DNA of 64,000 nt, taken from Alligator mississippiensis (Eukaryota > Chordata > Crocodylia > Alligatoridae). The stretch lies in the NCBI RefSeq assembly GCF_030867095.1, contig NC_081831.1, forward strand, positions 20,622,001 through 20,686,000, written 5' to 3'. The notes under the pieces are model-generated. The model made no database searches. It saw only the letters and a program-made list of their open reading frames with translations, and was not told where the DNA came from. The first letter of the stretch is position 1, and the number at the start of each line of letters is the position of its first letter. Below are positions 62,768 to 64,000 of this stretch, piece after piece. The position numbers and the translations under genes are program-made.

Positions 62768-63530
62768 TACCGAAGGAATTGGTTGACGTAATTTCAGAGC
62801 CATTAGCTACCCTGTTTGAAAAATCATGGAGGTCAGATAAGATCCCAGATGACTGGGAAAGGACAAATACAGTGCCCATCTTTACGAAAGGGAAGAAAGA
62901 ATTGCAGATCAGTCAGTCTGGCCTCAATACCTGGAAAGATCAAGGAGCAGACCCTCGAGGAATCTAGTTCAAAGCACAAAGAGGAGAACAAGGTGCTCAG
63001 GAACAGTCAGCATGGATCATGTCTAACCAACTTGATTTTCATCTATGATAAGGTGACAGACCCTGTGGCTGGGGGAAAGCACTGGATGTGATATACCTTG
63101 ATGATGGCAATGCTTTCCAGGCTGTCCACCTGAAGTTTACAGTGGACCAGAAGCTGAATATGAGCCAACAGTGTACTCTTGCTGCAAAAGAAGCCGGTAG
63201 CTTTCTGGGTTGTGAACAGCAGTGTCACTTGCAAACCAAGGGAACTTCAGCTCTATACAGCACTGGTAAGGCCTCCTCTCTCAAGTACTGTGTCTGATTC
63301 TGGGTCCCACTTCAAGAAGGATGTGGACAGATTGGAAAGTGTCCAGCACAGAGCCACATAACTGATTAGAGGCCTAGGACACAAGACTTATGAGGAGAGG
63401 CTGAAATAAGTAGATTTATTTAGTCTGGAGAGGAGAAGATTGAGGGCGGATTTGGTAACAGTCTTCAAATACCTGAAGGGTGATTAGAGTTTGAGACCTT
63501 CTCCCTCCAGGGACTTTAAACTCAGTGATC
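62768..63530 (+). mobile_element. CR1 LINE fragment, plus orientation, with internal deletion
   Basis: VDVISEPLATLFEKSWRSDK and IPDDWERTNTVPIF identify the RT N-terminal block, then CLTNLIFIYDKVTDPV. At about 63120 the sequence jumps to LKFTVDQKLNMSQQC, so the catalytic RT core is deleted. It ends after CTTCAAATACCTGAAGGG near 63482. Confidence 0.85.
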
Positions 63531-64000
63531 TATAGCTCCAGCAGGGCTTCCAGGGGTCGGGGATCAGCAGTTCCTTGCAGTCCCGCCTTGGGAGCCTCTG
63601 ATCCCCTCAACTGCAGAGCACTGAGTTCAAAGTCTGCAGCAGCTCTGAGTTTAAAGTCTGAAGCTCTTTGGTTCCCCCCTCTGGGAACTGCAGCCCTGCC
63701 CAGGATGCCCAGCACAGGGGTTTAACTCCTTGGTAGGGGAGCCCGTGAGCCTGCAGGGCAACCTCTGGTCCAGTTCAAGAACCAGGGCTGCCCTGGGAGC
63801 TAGTGCCAACATTCAACTGATTGTCAGACCCATCCCTGGGGCAGCCTCAGACTGCTTGGAGACCCAGGACTGCTCTAGTCCAGTGTTGGTAAGATTGCCA
63901 GCACCATCTGTTGAGGATCCAGGGATGTCCAGGGCTAACTCCAACAATCAGAGGCTTATCAGGCATCTACTGCAGACAGCCCCTGTGTGTGGATATGCAA

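Larger units (their letters stand above)
53569..64000 (-). other. NTN1: NTN1 upstream intron (partial)
   Basis: This is sequence 5' of the 75-base NTN1 exon on the minus strand. I looked for netrin EGF-like and linker-exon peptides next to splice signals and found none. The region holds a hAT MITE (55598-56077), two CR1 copies (56281-57295 and 62768-63530), MIR-like SINEs and a 295-bp MITE with TAA duplications. Blocks 53.57-55.2, 57.3-58.8 and 59.0-61.5 kb are otherwise unremarkable. Confidence 0.7.

Overview
This is vertebrate genomic DNA, almost entirely non-coding. The repeat content points to a non-avian sauropsid: many CR1 LINE fragments, several hAT-type non-autonomous DNA transposons, MIR-like SINEs and a Penelope-like relic. 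A crocodilian is my first guess and a turtle my second. This is inferred from repeat style, not from a search.

Only three coding exons are recognisable, from two genes in convergent order. On the + strand the last coding exon of STX8 (syntaxin-8) lies at 9683-9750 and encodes the C-terminal membrane anchor; 1-9682 is its last intron and a short 3' UTR follows. On the - strand, NTN1 (netrin-1) contributes its last coding exon (25026-25354) and the exon before it (53494-53568). Together these encode the end of the netrin (NTR/C345C) domain and the basic C-terminal tail. They are separated by a 28.1 kb intron, and everything above 53568 is a further NTN1 intron or upstream sequence. The convergent STX8/NTN1 neighbourhood is the one known in mammals.

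Layout: 1-9682 STX8 intron, with a CR1 fragment, a Penelope-like inverted repeat carrying a hammerhead-ribozyme-like core, and small MITEs; 9683-about 10.8 kb STX8 exon and 3' UTR; about 10.8-21.1 kb intergenic, dominated by a long decayed CR1 (about 12.57-17.51 kb) with three younger DNA elements nested in it; about 21.1-25.03 kb probable NTN1 3' UTR; 25.03-25.35 kb NTN1 last exon; 25.36-53.49 kb NTN1 intron with CR1 copies, a two-copy unclassified repeat, a second LINE family and two foldback MITEs; 53.49-53.57 kb NTN1 penultimate coding exon; 53.57-64 kb NTN1 intron with more CR1, MIR and MITE copies.

The two genes do not act together. STX8 is an endosomal SNARE and NTN1 a secreted axon-guidance cue. 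Apart from these exons I see no intact protein-coding gene, tRNA, rRNA or CRISPR array. The most interesting unexplained structures are the hammerhead-like Penelope relic, the foldback elements (one with a microRNA-like hairpin) and the nested, datable insertions in the CR1.
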